Below, piece by piece: positions 35,160-44,363 of a stretch of DNA of 50,571 nt. The DNA lies in contig MWEH01000171.1 of assembly GCA_002070965.1 (NCBI GenBank), positions 1 to 50,571 on the forward strand, written 5' to 3'. Positions within the stretch are counted from its first letter, which is position 1. Each line of letters opens with the position of its first letter. This DNA is from Firmicutes bacterium ADurb.Bin080 (GTDB taxonomy: Bacteria > Bacillota > Clostridia > Christensenellales > DTU072). The translations under genes were made by a program, and so were the position numbers. Below the pieces are notes generated by a model. That model was given only the letters and a program-made list of their open reading frames with translations. It searched no databases and was not told the origin of the DNA.

Positions 35160-36842
35160 ATGAAAACGGTACCACAATTAATATATGAGAGATATACGCT
35201 TGAACGAGCTGGAAAAGCTTTCGAGGTTTTTAAGCAAGAATATGAAAAGGCTGAGTGTGCAGAGGGTGTTATACAAGCTAGAGAAAATCTGATAAAAGAA
35301 ATTAAGAGTTTCTCTACTGCTTCTTCTCTTGCAAACATGAGGTTTACTCTTGACTCAAGAGATGAATTCTACAAGGGCGAAAGGGAATATTATGATGAGA
35401 TAGGTCCCTTGGTAATGAACTATATGAGCGAATACGGGAAGATGATGCTAGAAAGCAAATTCAGAAAAGATTTGGAAAGAAAAATGAATCCCGTATTGTT
35501 TAAAATGTGGGAAGTTGCGGCTTTAGCTCACGATCCAAAGATTGTCGAAGAGGAACAAAAAGAGAATGCCATTGTAACTGAATATAACATGCTGATGTCC
35601 CAAATGCAGTTTGATTACCAGGGAAAGAAAGTCCCATTATCTTTGGTTAGAGGGGATTTGACCAATAAGGATAGAGAAGTCAGAAAGCAAGCTGCAGAAT
35701 CGATAGGAAAGGGTTTGCAGGCAAATGCAGAAAAACTTGACGAAATTATGGATAGACTGGTTAAAATCAGAGATTTACAGGCTAAAAAGCTGGGATACAA
35801 GGACTTTATTACTTTAGGATATTACAGGATGGGAAGAATTGACTATAACCGGGAGATGGTGGCAGATTTTAAAAAGAATGTTTTAAATTCCATAGTTCCC
35901 ATAGTAAAGAAAATGAAAGAAGATCTAGCAAAAGAAATGGGGATAGATAAAATCATGCTCTACGATAATGAGGTGTATAGCTTGACTGGCAATCCTCGCC
36001 CAAAACTCGATAAAGAAGGAATTTTCAAAGCTGCCCAGGAAATGTATAACGAAATGAATCCTGAAATAGGTGCATTTATGAAAAAAATGATTGCAACCGA
36101 GGCATTTGATGTCGATTCGAGAGATGGAAAATGGGGAGGAGGATATTGCACTGAGTTTGCCGATTATGAACAGGTATTTATACTTGCCAACTTTAATGGC
36201 TCTGCCGATGATGTGGATGTTGTAACCCATGAATTTGGACACGCATTTGCTATGGAACAGGCTTTTCAATATGGTGATTTTGAGATGGGAGTCGGAGGAA
36301 TGGAAACTGCCGAGTGTCACTCAATGAGTATGGAATATCTGTCTTGGAAATACATGGATAAGTTTTTCGAAGATGTAAAAGGATATAAAAAGAGACACCT
36401 TTCTGAAGGGTTAAGTTTTCTTCCTTATGGAGTAATTGTGGACGAGTTCCAACATAAAATATATGAGAATCCAGAACTTACGCCTGCCGAGAGAAAAGCG
36501 GAATGGAATAAGCTTGAAAGTAAATATCGTCCATATATGTCAACAAAGGGAATCCCATATTTAGAAGAGGGAACCAGATGGCAATTCCAAATGCACATCT
36601 TTGAGACACCTTTCTATTACATCGACTATGTATTAGCCAGTACCGTTGCAATGGCTTTTCTTGTCGCCTCAAGAAAAGACTACGATTTGGCTCTGAAGAA
36701 GTATATAGAGCTGTCTAGAGCAGGTGGAACAAAGTTCTTTAGTCAACTTGTTAAAGATGCAGGTGTTGCATATCCCTTTGGCAAAGGAACTTTAGAGGAG
36801 CTCGGAAAAGAAATATTAAGGATTTTGGAAGAACTGAAGTAG
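35160..36842 (+). CDS. M3-family oligoendopeptidase (PepF-like)
   Basis: A 560-residue cytoplasmic zinc metallopeptidase that cleaves short peptides. The active-site motif is VTHEFGHAFAME near residue 355 (HExxH), with the third zinc ligand in GMETAECHSMSME about 25 residues later. A C-terminal YIDYVLA segment, typical of M3B oligoendopeptidases, is present. Length is standard for the family and no signal peptide is seen. A CGGAGGTGG ribosome site precedes the ATG. It lies about 4.7 kb upstream of an oligopeptide ABC importer on the same strand, which fits the use of imported peptides, although an ABC exporter pair lies between. It has its own candidate promoter. Confidence 0.93.
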   Translation: MKTVPQLIYERYTLERAGKAFEVFKQEYEKAECAEGVIQARENLIKEIKSFSTASSLANMRFTLDSRDEFYKGEREYYDEIGPLVMNYMSEYGKMMLESKFRKDLERKMNPVLFKMWEVAALAHDPKIVEEEQKENAIVTEYNMLMSQMQFDYQGKKVPLSLVRGDLTNKDREVRKQAAESIGKGLQANAEKLDEIMDRLVKIRDLQAKKLGYKDFITLGYYRMGRIDYNREMVADFKKNVLNSIVPIVKKMKEDLAKEMGIDKIMLYDNEVYSLTGNPRPKLDKEGIFKAAQEMYNEMNPEIGAFMKKMIATEAFDVDSRDGKWGGGYCTEFADYEQVFILANFNGSADDVDVVTHEFGHAFAMEQAFQYGDFEMGVGGMETAECHSMSMEYLSWKYMDKFFEDVKGYKKRHLSEGLSFLPYGVIVDEFQHKIYENPELTPAERKAEWNKLESKYRPYMSTKGIPYLEEGTRWQFQMHIFETPFYYIDYVLASTVAMAFLVASRKDYDLALKKYIELSRAGGTKFFSQLVKDAGVAYPFGKGTLEELGKEILRILEELK

Positions 36843-36864
36843 ACCAGGATCAATAACTAAGAAG

Positions 36865-37027
36865 CGAAAAGTGAGAACACTGATAATTTAATTTTTGGAT
36901 GCTCCCAGGGAAATGCTGGGCTTACTAAATAATTATTTAGATTTAGTTGATTGGCACTTTTCGAAGAAAATAATCTGATTGTATGGTTTTTGGGGGAGCA
37001 CTATGCTATGACCAGAAAAATCAGATT
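36865..37027 (+). promoter_or_regulatory. Structured leader with two long inverted repeats before the ABC exporter genes
   Basis: CGAAAAGTG (36865-36873) is complementary to CACTTTTCG (36955-36963), enclosing a smaller CCCAG/CTGGG hairpin (36904-36920). A second pair, AATCTGATT (36972-36980) and AATCAGATT (37019-37027), follows. A short GCATC/GATGC hairpin (37038-37050) leads to a start codon with almost no ribosome site. This could be a regulatory RNA leader. It matches no riboswitch I recognise, and chance pairing in AT-rich DNA is possible. Confidence 0.3.
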
Positions 37028-37071
37028 GTTATGAAAGCATCATTTGGATGCATGCATGGGTATAAAAATAA

Positions 37072-38799
37072 ATGAAAAGGATTTTACAAATTTTTGCTCC
37101 GGACAAGAACAAGATTGTGCTGTCATCGTTTTTACTTCTTGTCAATGTGCTGACTAGCTTGGCTTTGCCAACACTTCTTAGCATGATTGTGGACAACGGG
37201 ATAAATAAGCTTGATTTCCCATATATTTTGAGGTTTTCGATATATATGCTGATTTTGGCTGTCATCGGGGCAGTTACTATGATATTTGCAGTAAAACTGC
37301 TTGCCGAAATTTCGGCAGGTTTTTCCACGCGCCTCAGAATCATGACTTTCGAAAAAGTAAATACTCTTTCCTTCAAAAAAGTTAATGAAATAGGAACGGG
37401 CGCTTTGCTAACAAGATCTACAGAGGACGCTTGGATAATAGAGCAGGTTGCCTACGGTGCTATTCGCAGTCTTGTCACAATTCCTGTGACAATTATAGGC
37501 GGAACTTTACTCGCATTTTTGAAAGATTGGACACTTGCCATAATTATGTTTTCCTGTGTTCCGATTCTGGTTGCTGTTGTATTATTCATTGGGAAAAAGA
37601 CGGTCCCACTCTGGGAGACTGCAGATAAATATATAGATACTCAAAACGCAACCATAAAAGAAAGATTGACGGGCATAAGAGTTATACGCGCTTTTAACAG
37701 AGAAGATAGGGAAAGAGAAAAAGCAAAAAAAGCTACTATGTCTATGGCTGAAAATATAATTAAAGCGAATGTAAGGATTGGTTTAATTTCCCCTCTATCA
37801 ATAATGTTATTAAACCTCATTGTTGTCGCAATTTTATTTATTGGAACAATGAAAATGCAAAACCCCTACAGCCTTCTTAGTGCAGGTGATATTCTTGCGG
37901 TTATAGAGTATGTGGCATTTGCGATGATTGGGATTATAAACATTACTTTCTCAATTGCAATGTTTCCGCATGCTCAAGTCAGTTACCGTAGAATTTGTGA
38001 GGTTTTAGATGCAGAAAGCATTCCCGCACCTTCCGACCTTGACCTTCCTGCTCTGGAAGGAAATATCAGATTTGATAATGTTGGCTTTGTTTTTGAAAAC
38101 GCAACTAATCCTGCCGTAACAGAGATTTCTTTAGAAATTAAGAAGGGAGATAGAATAGCCTTTATCGGAGGGACTGGAGCAGGTAAAAGCACAATTGCCA
38201 ATCTTTTGATGGGTTTTTACCCAAGAACTACTGGCGAAATATATTTTGATGATGTCCCCATGAACGACATGAGTGTTCAGAGAGTGAGGAAGAATATTAG
38301 TTGTGTCCTTCAAAAGGCTACTATTTTTGAAGGAACCATACGGTCAAACATTGAGCTAGGAAAATCTGGGGCAAGTGAGGAAGAAGTGCTCAATGCGATT
38401 AAGATAGCTCAGATTTCAGATTTTGTTAAAGAACAAAAAGAAGGTATTGAATATCCTATCCAACCCATCGGAGCCAATTTATCCGGGGGTCAGAAACAGA
38501 GAATTTCAATTGCCAGAGCTCTTCTGAAGGAAGCACCTATTTACCTTTTTGACGATAGTTTCTCTTCCTTAGATTTTTTAACAGAATCGAGAATAAGGAT
38601 GAAATTATCCAAAGTTTTAGCAGGGAAGACTCAAATATATATAACCCAAAGGGTTGCCTCAGCAATGACTTGCGACATGATATATGTTATAGACAAAGGA
38701 AGAATAGTGTCCTCGGGTAAACACAAAGAGTTGCTTGCCAAATCCACTATTTATCGAGAAATATATAATTCCCAGACCGGAGGTAATAATAATGGATAA
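37072..38799 (+). CDS. ABC exporter half-transporter, subunit with degenerate ATP site
   Basis: A 575-residue membrane protein with six helices (residues ~15-300) and a C-terminal ATPase. Walker A is GGTGAGKS and the signature LSGGQKQR is intact. Walker B ends LFDD, with Asp where the catalytic Glu should be, and the H-loop His is replaced by Gln (ITQRVAS). These are the hallmarks of the non-catalytic site of heterodimeric exporters such as TM287/288, BmrCD and LmrCD. The next gene, overlapping by 8 bp, encodes the canonical partner. Substrates of such pairs are drugs, lipids or peptides. The start is fixed by a TAA codon immediately upstream. The nearest purine-rich GGG is 11 bases away, so initiation looks weak and follows a possibly structured leader. 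Confidence 0.92.
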   Translation: MKRILQIFAPDKNKIVLSSFLLLVNVLTSLALPTLLSMIVDNGINKLDFPYILRFSIYMLILAVIGAVTMIFAVKLLAEISAGFSTRLRIMTFEKVNTLSFKKVNEIGTGALLTRSTEDAWIIEQVAYGAIRSLVTIPVTIIGGTLLAFLKDWTLAIIMFSCVPILVAVVLFIGKKTVPLWETADKYIDTQNATIKERLTGIRVIRAFNREDREREKAKKATMSMAENIIKANVRIGLISPLSIMLLNLIVVAILFIGTMKMQNPYSLLSAGDILAVIEYVAFAMIGIINITFSIAMFPHAQVSYRRICEVLDAESIPAPSDLDLPALEGNIRFDNVGFVFENATNPAVTEISLEIKKGDRIAFIGGTGAGKSTIANLLMGFYPRTTGEIYFDDVPMNDMSVQRVRKNISCVLQKATIFEGTIRSNIELGKSGASEEEVLNAIKIAQISDFVKEQKEGIEYPIQPIGANLSGGQKQRISIARALLKEAPIYLFDDSFSSLDFLTESRIRMKLSKVLAGKTQIYITQRVASAMTCDMIYVIDKGRIVSSGKHKELLAKSTIYREIYNSQTGGNNNG

Positions 38800-40681
38800 C
38801 ATTAATAATATCTCCCAAGAGAACATTTCCGAAGACTTGAAAATGGATGGGCAAGTGACTGAGCCTGGAAAGGATAATAATCCCTCCAGCGATGGTAAAA
38901 AGAAAATGAAAAAAGAAAAGAAAGTTAATGACCACATTATATTAAGGTTAATTAAGGAAGCAAAGAAAATAAGGGCAGGGATTCTTCTCGGAGCTCTTTT
39001 AGCTGTGCTTGTTATTGCCTGCAATATGGCAGCTCCTAGATTAGTTAGTATAATCGTTGAGGAAATGAATAAGTTTTACTTGTTAAGACAGAGTGGCGGG
39101 GTAGTAGGTTCTCTGATTGCAAGTGTTGCCGATATTCTGATAATAACCTTTGTGGTGTATGCGTCAAAAGGAGTTCTTCAATATTTGAAGATGTTAGTAA
39201 TGAACTTCACTGTCAGCCGTCATTTCACCTGTGCTATAAGAATTCAAATGTCGGATAAGATCAAAAATCTGCCGGTAAGCTACGTTGATAAAACTCAGCC
39301 TGGGCTACTTCTTTCAAGAATGACTGAAGATGTTTCTACGATGGGTAACACAATCCACAACATTTTCGACACATTAATGTTGGGGGTGATCCAGGTAATA
39401 GGGGTTTCGGTAATGATGTTTATTGTCAACTGGGAACTTGCCATTGTAGTAATTGCAATTGTCCCCCTTTCCATTTTTTTGGCAATAATGATTAGCAAAA
39501 GAAGCGAAAAACACTTTGAAAAACTGCATGCAAAAATAGAAAAGATGTATACCTGCGTGGAGGAAACATATTCAGGATATGCAACTATCAAGGCATATAA
39601 CGTGGAGGAAGCCCGGGAAAAACAAGCCAGAGAAATAAACAAAGAAATATTTGAGTCAGAGAAGAAAGGTATTACTATTTCCTCAATGGTTGGGCCACTC
39701 ATTACCTTAACCAATAGCATAGCATACGTTTTAATTTGCCTTATAGGAGGATATCTTGCAGTTCAAGGAAGCATAACGCTTGGAGGGGTTGTTGCTATTA
39801 TACTGTATTCAAAGCAGTTTGCAGCTCCACTTGAACAAATCTCCGAAGGAATAGCAAGTATGCAAAGAGTAAAGGCCGCGTCAAGAAGGGTTTATCAGAT
39901 GCTTGACCAAGAAGAGCTGAAGGAAATATCAGGTGACATGCCAGCGGAGATACAGGGAAATGTCAAATTTGACAAAGTCTGTTTCAGTTATTCTCCAGAA
40001 AAAACTTTGATCGAAGATTTAGATATTGAGATTAAGAAAGGACAAAAAGTAGCAATAGTAGGCCCCACAGGTGCTGGAAAGACCACAATTGTCAATTTGC
40101 TCATGCGCTTCTATGATATTCAAAAGGGGACAATATCCATTGATGGGGTAGATATTTCTAAGGTTTCCCGTGAGAGTGTAAGAGATTTATTTTCCATGGT
40201 TTTACAAGACACATGGCTATTTAAAGGTACGATATTTGAAAATGTGGCTTATGCAAAAGATGGCGCTACAAGGGAAGAGGTTGTCACTGCATGTGATAGC
40301 GCTTATGCCGATCATTTCATCCGAACTTTTCCCAAGGGTTATGATACAGAAATTGATGAAGGGACATCCAATTTATCAGGAGGACAAAAGCAACTAATCA
40401 CTATAGCCCGAGCGTTTCTCTCCGAACGTTCTCTGTTAATTCTCGACGAGGCAACTTCAAATGTTGATACCCGTACAGAAATACTGATACAAAAAGCCAT
40501 GGATAAACTTATGAAAAATAAGACAGCCTTTGTCATTGCCCATCGTCTTTCAACAATAGTTAATTCTGACCTGATCCTCGTAATTGACAATGGATCAATC
40601 GTGGAAATCGGCACGCATAAGTCTCTTCTTGAAAAGAATGGCTTTTACGCAGAAATATATAACAGTCAATATGCAAATTAA
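38792..40681 (+). CDS. ABC exporter half-transporter, catalytic subunit
   Basis: A 629-residue partner of the preceding protein. After a hydrophilic, charged N-terminal extension of ~70 residues come six helices and an ATPase with Walker A GPTGAGKTT, signature LSGGQKQL, canonical Walker B LLILDEATSNVD and H-loop IAHRLS. The intact Glu and His make it the ATP-hydrolysing subunit of the heterodimer. The chosen ATG (38792) lies 7 bases after GGAGGT, inside the last codons of the first subunit (overlap ATGGATAA), so translation is coupled and equal amounts are expected. In-frame codons further upstream would place the start within the partner's coding region and lack a ribosome site. Confidence 0.93.
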   Translation: MDNINNISQENISEDLKMDGQVTEPGKDNNPSSDGKKKMKKEKKVNDHIILRLIKEAKKIRAGILLGALLAVLVIACNMAAPRLVSIIVEEMNKFYLLRQSGGVVGSLIASVADILIITFVVYASKGVLQYLKMLVMNFTVSRHFTCAIRIQMSDKIKNLPVSYVDKTQPGLLLSRMTEDVSTMGNTIHNIFDTLMLGVIQVIGVSVMMFIVNWELAIVVIAIVPLSIFLAIMISKRSEKHFEKLHAKIEKMYTCVEETYSGYATIKAYNVEEAREKQAREINKEIFESEKKGITISSMVGPLITLTNSIAYVLICLIGGYLAVQGSITLGGVVAIILYSKQFAAPLEQISEGIASMQRVKAASRRVYQMLDQEELKEISGDMPAEIQGNVKFDKVCFSYSPEKTLIEDLDIEIKKGQKVAIVGPTGAGKTTIVNLLMRFYDIQKGTISIDGVDISKVSRESVRDLFSMVLQDTWLFKGTIFENVAYAKDGATREEVVTACDSAYADHFIRTFPKGYDTEIDEGTSNLSGGQKQLITIARAFLSERSLLILDEATSNVDTRTEILIQKAMDKLMKNKTAFVIAHRLSTIVNSDLILVIDNGSIVEIGTHKSLLEKNGFYAEIYNSQYAN

Positions 40682-40701
40682 TTGGGTGATTGAGGAATAT
40701 C

Positions 40702-41283
40702 GTGAGAAAGAGGAAAGAACTCTACAAAGAATTTAAATTAGAATATTACGAGGAAAATGGAAAGAGAAAATCTAGAGTAGTTTATACTGGGGATTATTTC
40801 TTGTTGAACTTAGATATTGCCCAAGCAAAACGAACACGTATTGAATTTATAATTTATGCGATTGTTGTCAATGCTTTTTTATTTGGATCTTTGTTCATTG
40901 ATACTCTTTCGGGATATAAAATGTATATAGTCATTCCTCAGATTCTTTCCTTTGCAATGAGCCTTATTTTTTTGTATTTCTTTTCCCCCTTTTTATTAGG
41001 GTTAAGAAAATTCAATTCAAAACAAAAAGAAGACGTTTTTGTCGCGCCTAAAGGATATTTGATTTCGAAGGTTGCTCTTATTTTTTTTACAGTAATTGCG
41101 CGAATTGTTATGATTTCAGTTGAAATAAACACATATGATTTAACGACAGAAATAGTTTTGCTGGGTCTCTTGGCTTTATGTCTCTTGGCTTCAGTTCGAG
41201 AGCTGTCCATTTTTACAAAATTAAAACTTTCAAAGGAAGAAAAGACAGCAGATTCTACTGAAGAAGATTTTTACCATCAATAA
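40702..41283 (+). CDS. Small integral membrane protein, function unknown
   Basis: A 193-residue protein with a basic N-terminal tail of ~50 residues and about four predicted helices (~52-72, 80-107, 120-142, 148-166), then a short acidic C-terminus. No family is recognised. GTG at 40702, 5 bases after GAGGA, is the best start; TTG at 40690 is an alternative without a good ribosome site. It follows the ABC exporter pair by 20 bp on the same strand, so it is probably co-transcribed and might be an accessory or immunity-type protein for that exporter. A terminator follows. Confidence 0.65.
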   Translation: MRKRKELYKEFKLEYYEENGKRKSRVVYTGDYFLLNLDIAQAKRTRIEFIIYAIVVNAFLFGSLFIDTLSGYKMYIVIPQILSFAMSLIFLYFFSPFLLGLRKFNSKQKEDVFVAPKGYLISKVALIFFTVIARIVMISVEINTYDLTTEIVLLGLLALCLLASVRELSIFTKLKLSKEEKTADSTEEDFYHQ

Positions 41284-41335
41284 ATCCTTTTAGATTAATT
41301 TAAAAACATAAATTATTAGTAAAAACAAAAAAAAT

Positions 41336-41358
41336 ATGCCAAAGAGGCATTGTTTTTT
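41336..41358 (+). terminator. Terminator after the ABC exporter unit
   Basis: ATGCC (41336-41340) pairs with GGCAT (41346-41350) around a 5-base loop, followed by TGTTTTTT and preceded by an A tract that can extend the pairing. The stem is short but the tail is good. Confidence 0.6.
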
Positions 41359-41377
41359 AAATCATTTTTCATTGACG

Positions 41378-41387
41378 GCACGCGTGC
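41378..41387. promoter_or_regulatory. GC-rich palindrome upstream of the opp promoter
   Basis: GCACGCGTGC is a perfect 10-bp palindrome standing out in AT-rich DNA, 22 bp upstream of the -35 of the oppA promoter. The position suits an activator or repressor site. Confidence 0.35.
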
Positions 41388-41409
41388 GCGAATTAATTTT
41401 CATAATATA

Positions 41410-41439
41410 TTGACAATAATCGGAAATTTGTAGTAAACT
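41410..41439 (+). promoter_or_regulatory. Promoter of the opp operon
   Basis: A perfect TTGACA (41410-41415), an 18-bp spacer and TAAACT (41434-41439) are followed by a 5' leader of about 50 bases and an AGGAGGAG site before oppA. Confidence 0.6.
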
Positions 41440-41496
41440 TTCAATTACAATGCACAAATTATAACCAATAGTGCAAATATTTAGGAGGAGAGAAAA

Positions 41497-44220
41497 ATGA
41501 AAAAAGGCAAATTGCTATTACTTCTTGTCATTATACTGAGTTTAATTCTCACAATGACGGTTGTAGGGTGTAAACCTGAAGAAGAGCCGCCGGTTGAAGA
41601 GCCACCAATCAATACTGTTGATTTGGATGAAGTCATTACTAAGACGGCCCCTGCAGTTGTTTACCCAGAGTACGACGGTGCCGATACACTTGTTGTAGGG
41701 TACAGCTATTTCAGTAATAAGTTCAGCCCATTCTTTTCGAAGACTGCATATGATCAAGACGTGGCTTCGATGACCCAAGTCGGTTTATTGACAACTGACA
41801 GACAGGGCGCTGTTATTATGAATGGTATCGACGGAGAGACCAACAATTACAATGGGACTGATTATCTATACAAAGGTATTGCTGACTTTGATGTGACTCA
41901 AAACACAGATGGGACTGTCTATTATGATATCGAGATTAGAGATGATTTATTCTTCAGTGATGGCGTACATTTAACAATTGATGACGTCATTTTCTCGATG
42001 TATGTATTATCAGATCCGAGTTATGATGGAAGTTCATCGTTCTATGCTCAACCTATTAAAGGTATGACTGAATATAGAACTGGCGTTACAAGCGATGTAT
42101 ATGATATTTACGCAACAAAAGCTGATGCTATTCTTGCGGCTGATTATGAAGGAGCCGTTACGGAGGCCTTTACAGAAGCTGAACAAACTACATATTGGGG
42201 CGCAGCATTTGATGCAGCAGGACTGAAATTTACCCAAGAAATTATTGATTATGTGAATAAAACTTACAATAATGCTACTTATGCAGCATATATGGGCGCA
42301 TATGATAACCAAGACATTACTGGCAGCGAAGCTTTGCAGGTTGCTTTTGGTATGAGAATGTGGGGATTCGGTAGCTGGACAAATGGATATGAGTTAAATG
42401 CTACTGGCACCACTGGTCTAGTCGGGGAAGCATATAAAAACCTTTATACTCCATGCTTAGAAGCTGAAGCAGTATTTGAAGCTGGGGAAGAAGGAAGTGG
42501 CGAGTTCTATAAGAGAGCTACTGCTGCTACATTAGACACAGACCTTTATTACATTTCCTCAAACGATCCAGTATATGTTGTCACAGCTTATGTAGGAGAT
42601 AGGTATATTGCCGTACCCGATGGCGGATTCCAAGATGCATTAGGAAACGTATATGATTTTGAAGAAACTATTCCCACAGTGAATGACTATTGGACTAACA
42701 TCGTTGAATCATATGGAAAAGCTGATCCGGGTAATGCTGGTACAGGAATTCAATATGAAAGTGCTGGCGCAACATTTGTTGATTTAGTAAAAGAAGAGTT
42801 CATTAAATTAGAAGGTCCAAATGGAATGACTGGTGGAGCGATATCTAAAGTTTCTGGAATTCAAAAAACTGGTGCGTACACAATGAGAGTTGAAATGACC
42901 AAGTTTGATGCCACAGCGATTTATCAATTAGGTATATCAGTTACTCCTTTGCATTATTATGGAAGCAGAGCTAACTATAAATATACTGAAAATAAGTTTG
43001 GATTCACTAAAGGTGATCTTTCCTCAGTAAGAGCAAAGACAACCTCTCCTATGGGCGCTGGACCTTATAAATATGTTGAATTTGAACAAGGTGTAGTTGC
43101 TTTCGAAAGAAACGGATTGTATTTCAAGGGTTGCCCTAAGATTACGAATATCCAATTCAAAGAAACTGCAGATGCAGATAAGATCCCTGGAACAGTAGGA
43201 ACAACATTTGATGTTACCGATCCTAGCTTTAACTTGACTGCTGCCGCAGCTATCGAAGCTGAAAATAGCAATAGCGAGTTGACTGGAAATATTATTACCA
43301 CAAGTTTAGTTGATAACCTTGGGTATGGGTACATTGGAATCAATGCTGACAATGTAAAAGTTGGAACTGATAAAGATTCCGAAGCATCCAAAAATTTGAG
43401 GAGAGCACTCGCAACCGTTCTCGCTGTTTTACGTGAGCCTGCGATCAATTCTTATTATGGTGCACAAGCTTCCGTAATTAACTACCCCATTTCCAATACT
43501 TCATGGGCTGCTCCGCAACCCGCAGATGAAGGATATGCTCTTGCATACTCTTTGGATATAAATGGAGACCCAATTTATACAGCAGGAATGGAACAGGCCC
43601 AGAGAGAAGATGCAGCAGTAGCTGCAGCTGTAGAATTTCTTACCGCAGCTGGCTACACATTTGCTGGTGGAGTAGCTACAGCGGCTCCTGAAGGTGCATC
43701 CCTTACATACGAGATAATTGTTCCTGGAGAAGGAACTGGAGATCACCCAGCGTTTGCAATTATTACCGCAGCAGAAGCCCTTTTTGCAGAAATTGGTATT
43801 ACATTAGATATAAACGATCCCGCTAATTCAAATGAACTTTGGACAGCTATCGAATCTGGTGTACAAGAAATGTGGGCAGCAGCTTGGGGCGCAACAATCG
43901 ATCCAGATATGTACCAAGTTTACCATAGTTCTAACGTTGTTGGCGGTGGTGGAACCGAGAGCAATCACTATGGAATTCAAGATGATGAACTGGATGAATT
44001 GATTTTGGCGGCCAGAGAGAGTGCGGATACTGCATATAGAAAGGGCGTTTATAAAGAATGTCTTGATATAATCTTAGATTGGGCAGTAGAAGTACCTACC
44101 TATCAGAGAAAGAATGCAGTTATATTCAGCACAGTAAGAGTTGATATGGCTTCAGTTACTCCAGACATCACAACCTTCTGGGGTTGGATGAATGATATCG
44201 AAGAACTTGAGATGAATTAA
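41497..44220 (+). CDS. oppA: Oligopeptide-type ABC transporter substrate-binding lipoprotein
   Basis: A 907-residue lipoprotein (lipobox VVGC, Cys25, then an acidic/proline linker) of the SBP family 5. The conserved N-lobe signature is seen in LFFSDGVHLTIDDVIFSM around residue 150, and the C-terminal half shows GAGPYKYVEFEQG and WAAAWGATIDPDMYQVYHS, typical of Opp/Dpp binding proteins. The usual length is 530-620, so this one carries roughly 300 extra residues, mainly between ~180 and ~430. The extra part may widen the ligand range or bind another component. It is anchored outside the membrane and delivers ligand to OppBC. A strong AGGAGGAG site and promoter precede it. Two stem-loops separate it from oppB. 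Sugar oligomers are an alternative substrate class for this family. Confidence 0.9.
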   Translation: MKKGKLLLLLVIILSLILTMTVVGCKPEEEPPVEEPPINTVDLDEVITKTAPAVVYPEYDGADTLVVGYSYFSNKFSPFFSKTAYDQDVASMTQVGLLTTDRQGAVIMNGIDGETNNYNGTDYLYKGIADFDVTQNTDGTVYYDIEIRDDLFFSDGVHLTIDDVIFSMYVLSDPSYDGSSSFYAQPIKGMTEYRTGVTSDVYDIYATKADAILAADYEGAVTEAFTEAEQTTYWGAAFDAAGLKFTQEIIDYVNKTYNNATYAAYMGAYDNQDITGSEALQVAFGMRMWGFGSWTNGYELNATGTTGLVGEAYKNLYTPCLEAEAVFEAGEEGSGEFYKRATAATLDTDLYYISSNDPVYVVTAYVGDRYIAVPDGGFQDALGNVYDFEETIPTVNDYWTNIVESYGKADPGNAGTGIQYESAGATFVDLVKEEFIKLEGPNGMTGGAISKVSGIQKTGAYTMRVEMTKFDATAIYQLGISVTPLHYYGSRANYKYTENKFGFTKGDLSSVRAKTTSPMGAGPYKYVEFEQGVVAFERNGLYFKGCPKITNIQFKETADADKIPGTVGTTFDVTDPSFNLTAAAAIEAENSNSELTGNIITTSLVDNLGYGYIGINADNVKVGTDKDSEASKNLRRALATVLAVLREPAINSYYGAQASVINYPISNTSWAAPQPADEGYALAYSLDINGDPIYTAGMEQAQREDAAVAAAVEFLTAAGYTFAGGVATAAPEGASLTYEIIVPGEGTGDHPAFAIITAAEALFAEIGITLDINDPANSNELWTAIESGVQEMWAAAWGATIDPDMYQVYHSSNVVGGGGTESNHYGIQDDELDELILAARESADTAYRKGVYKECLDIILDWAVEVPTYQRKNAVIFSTVRVDMASVTPDITTFWGWMNDIEELEMN

Positions 44221-44233
44221 TTTTCTCCTTGAG

Positions 44234-44264
44234 AAGGGAGAGGTACTTTTTACCTCTCCCTTTT
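44234..44264 (+). terminator. Stem-loop between oppA and oppB
   Basis: A perfect 12-bp stem (44234-44245 with 44251-44262, AAGGGAGAGGTA arm), loop CTTTT, then a weak T tail, 13 bp after the oppA stop. It probably stabilises oppA mRNA or partly terminates, giving more binding protein than permease. Confidence 0.8.
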
Positions 44265-44303
44265 ATAGGGTTTTTCATTAGTTTATTTTTATACGTTTAA
44301 TCT

Positions 44304-44332
44304 TGATTCTGAATTCAGAATCATTTATTTTT
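44304..44332 (+). terminator. 20-bp palindrome followed by a T-rich tail, before oppB
   Basis: TGATTCTGAATTCAGAATCA (44304-44323) is a perfect palindrome that folds as an 8-bp stem with an AATT loop, followed by TTTATTTTT. It lies 41 bp before oppB. It may be a second attenuator or a protein-binding site. Confidence 0.6.
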
Positions 44333-44363
44333 GCGACAATAAAATAGTTTTAGGGAAGGCGAG

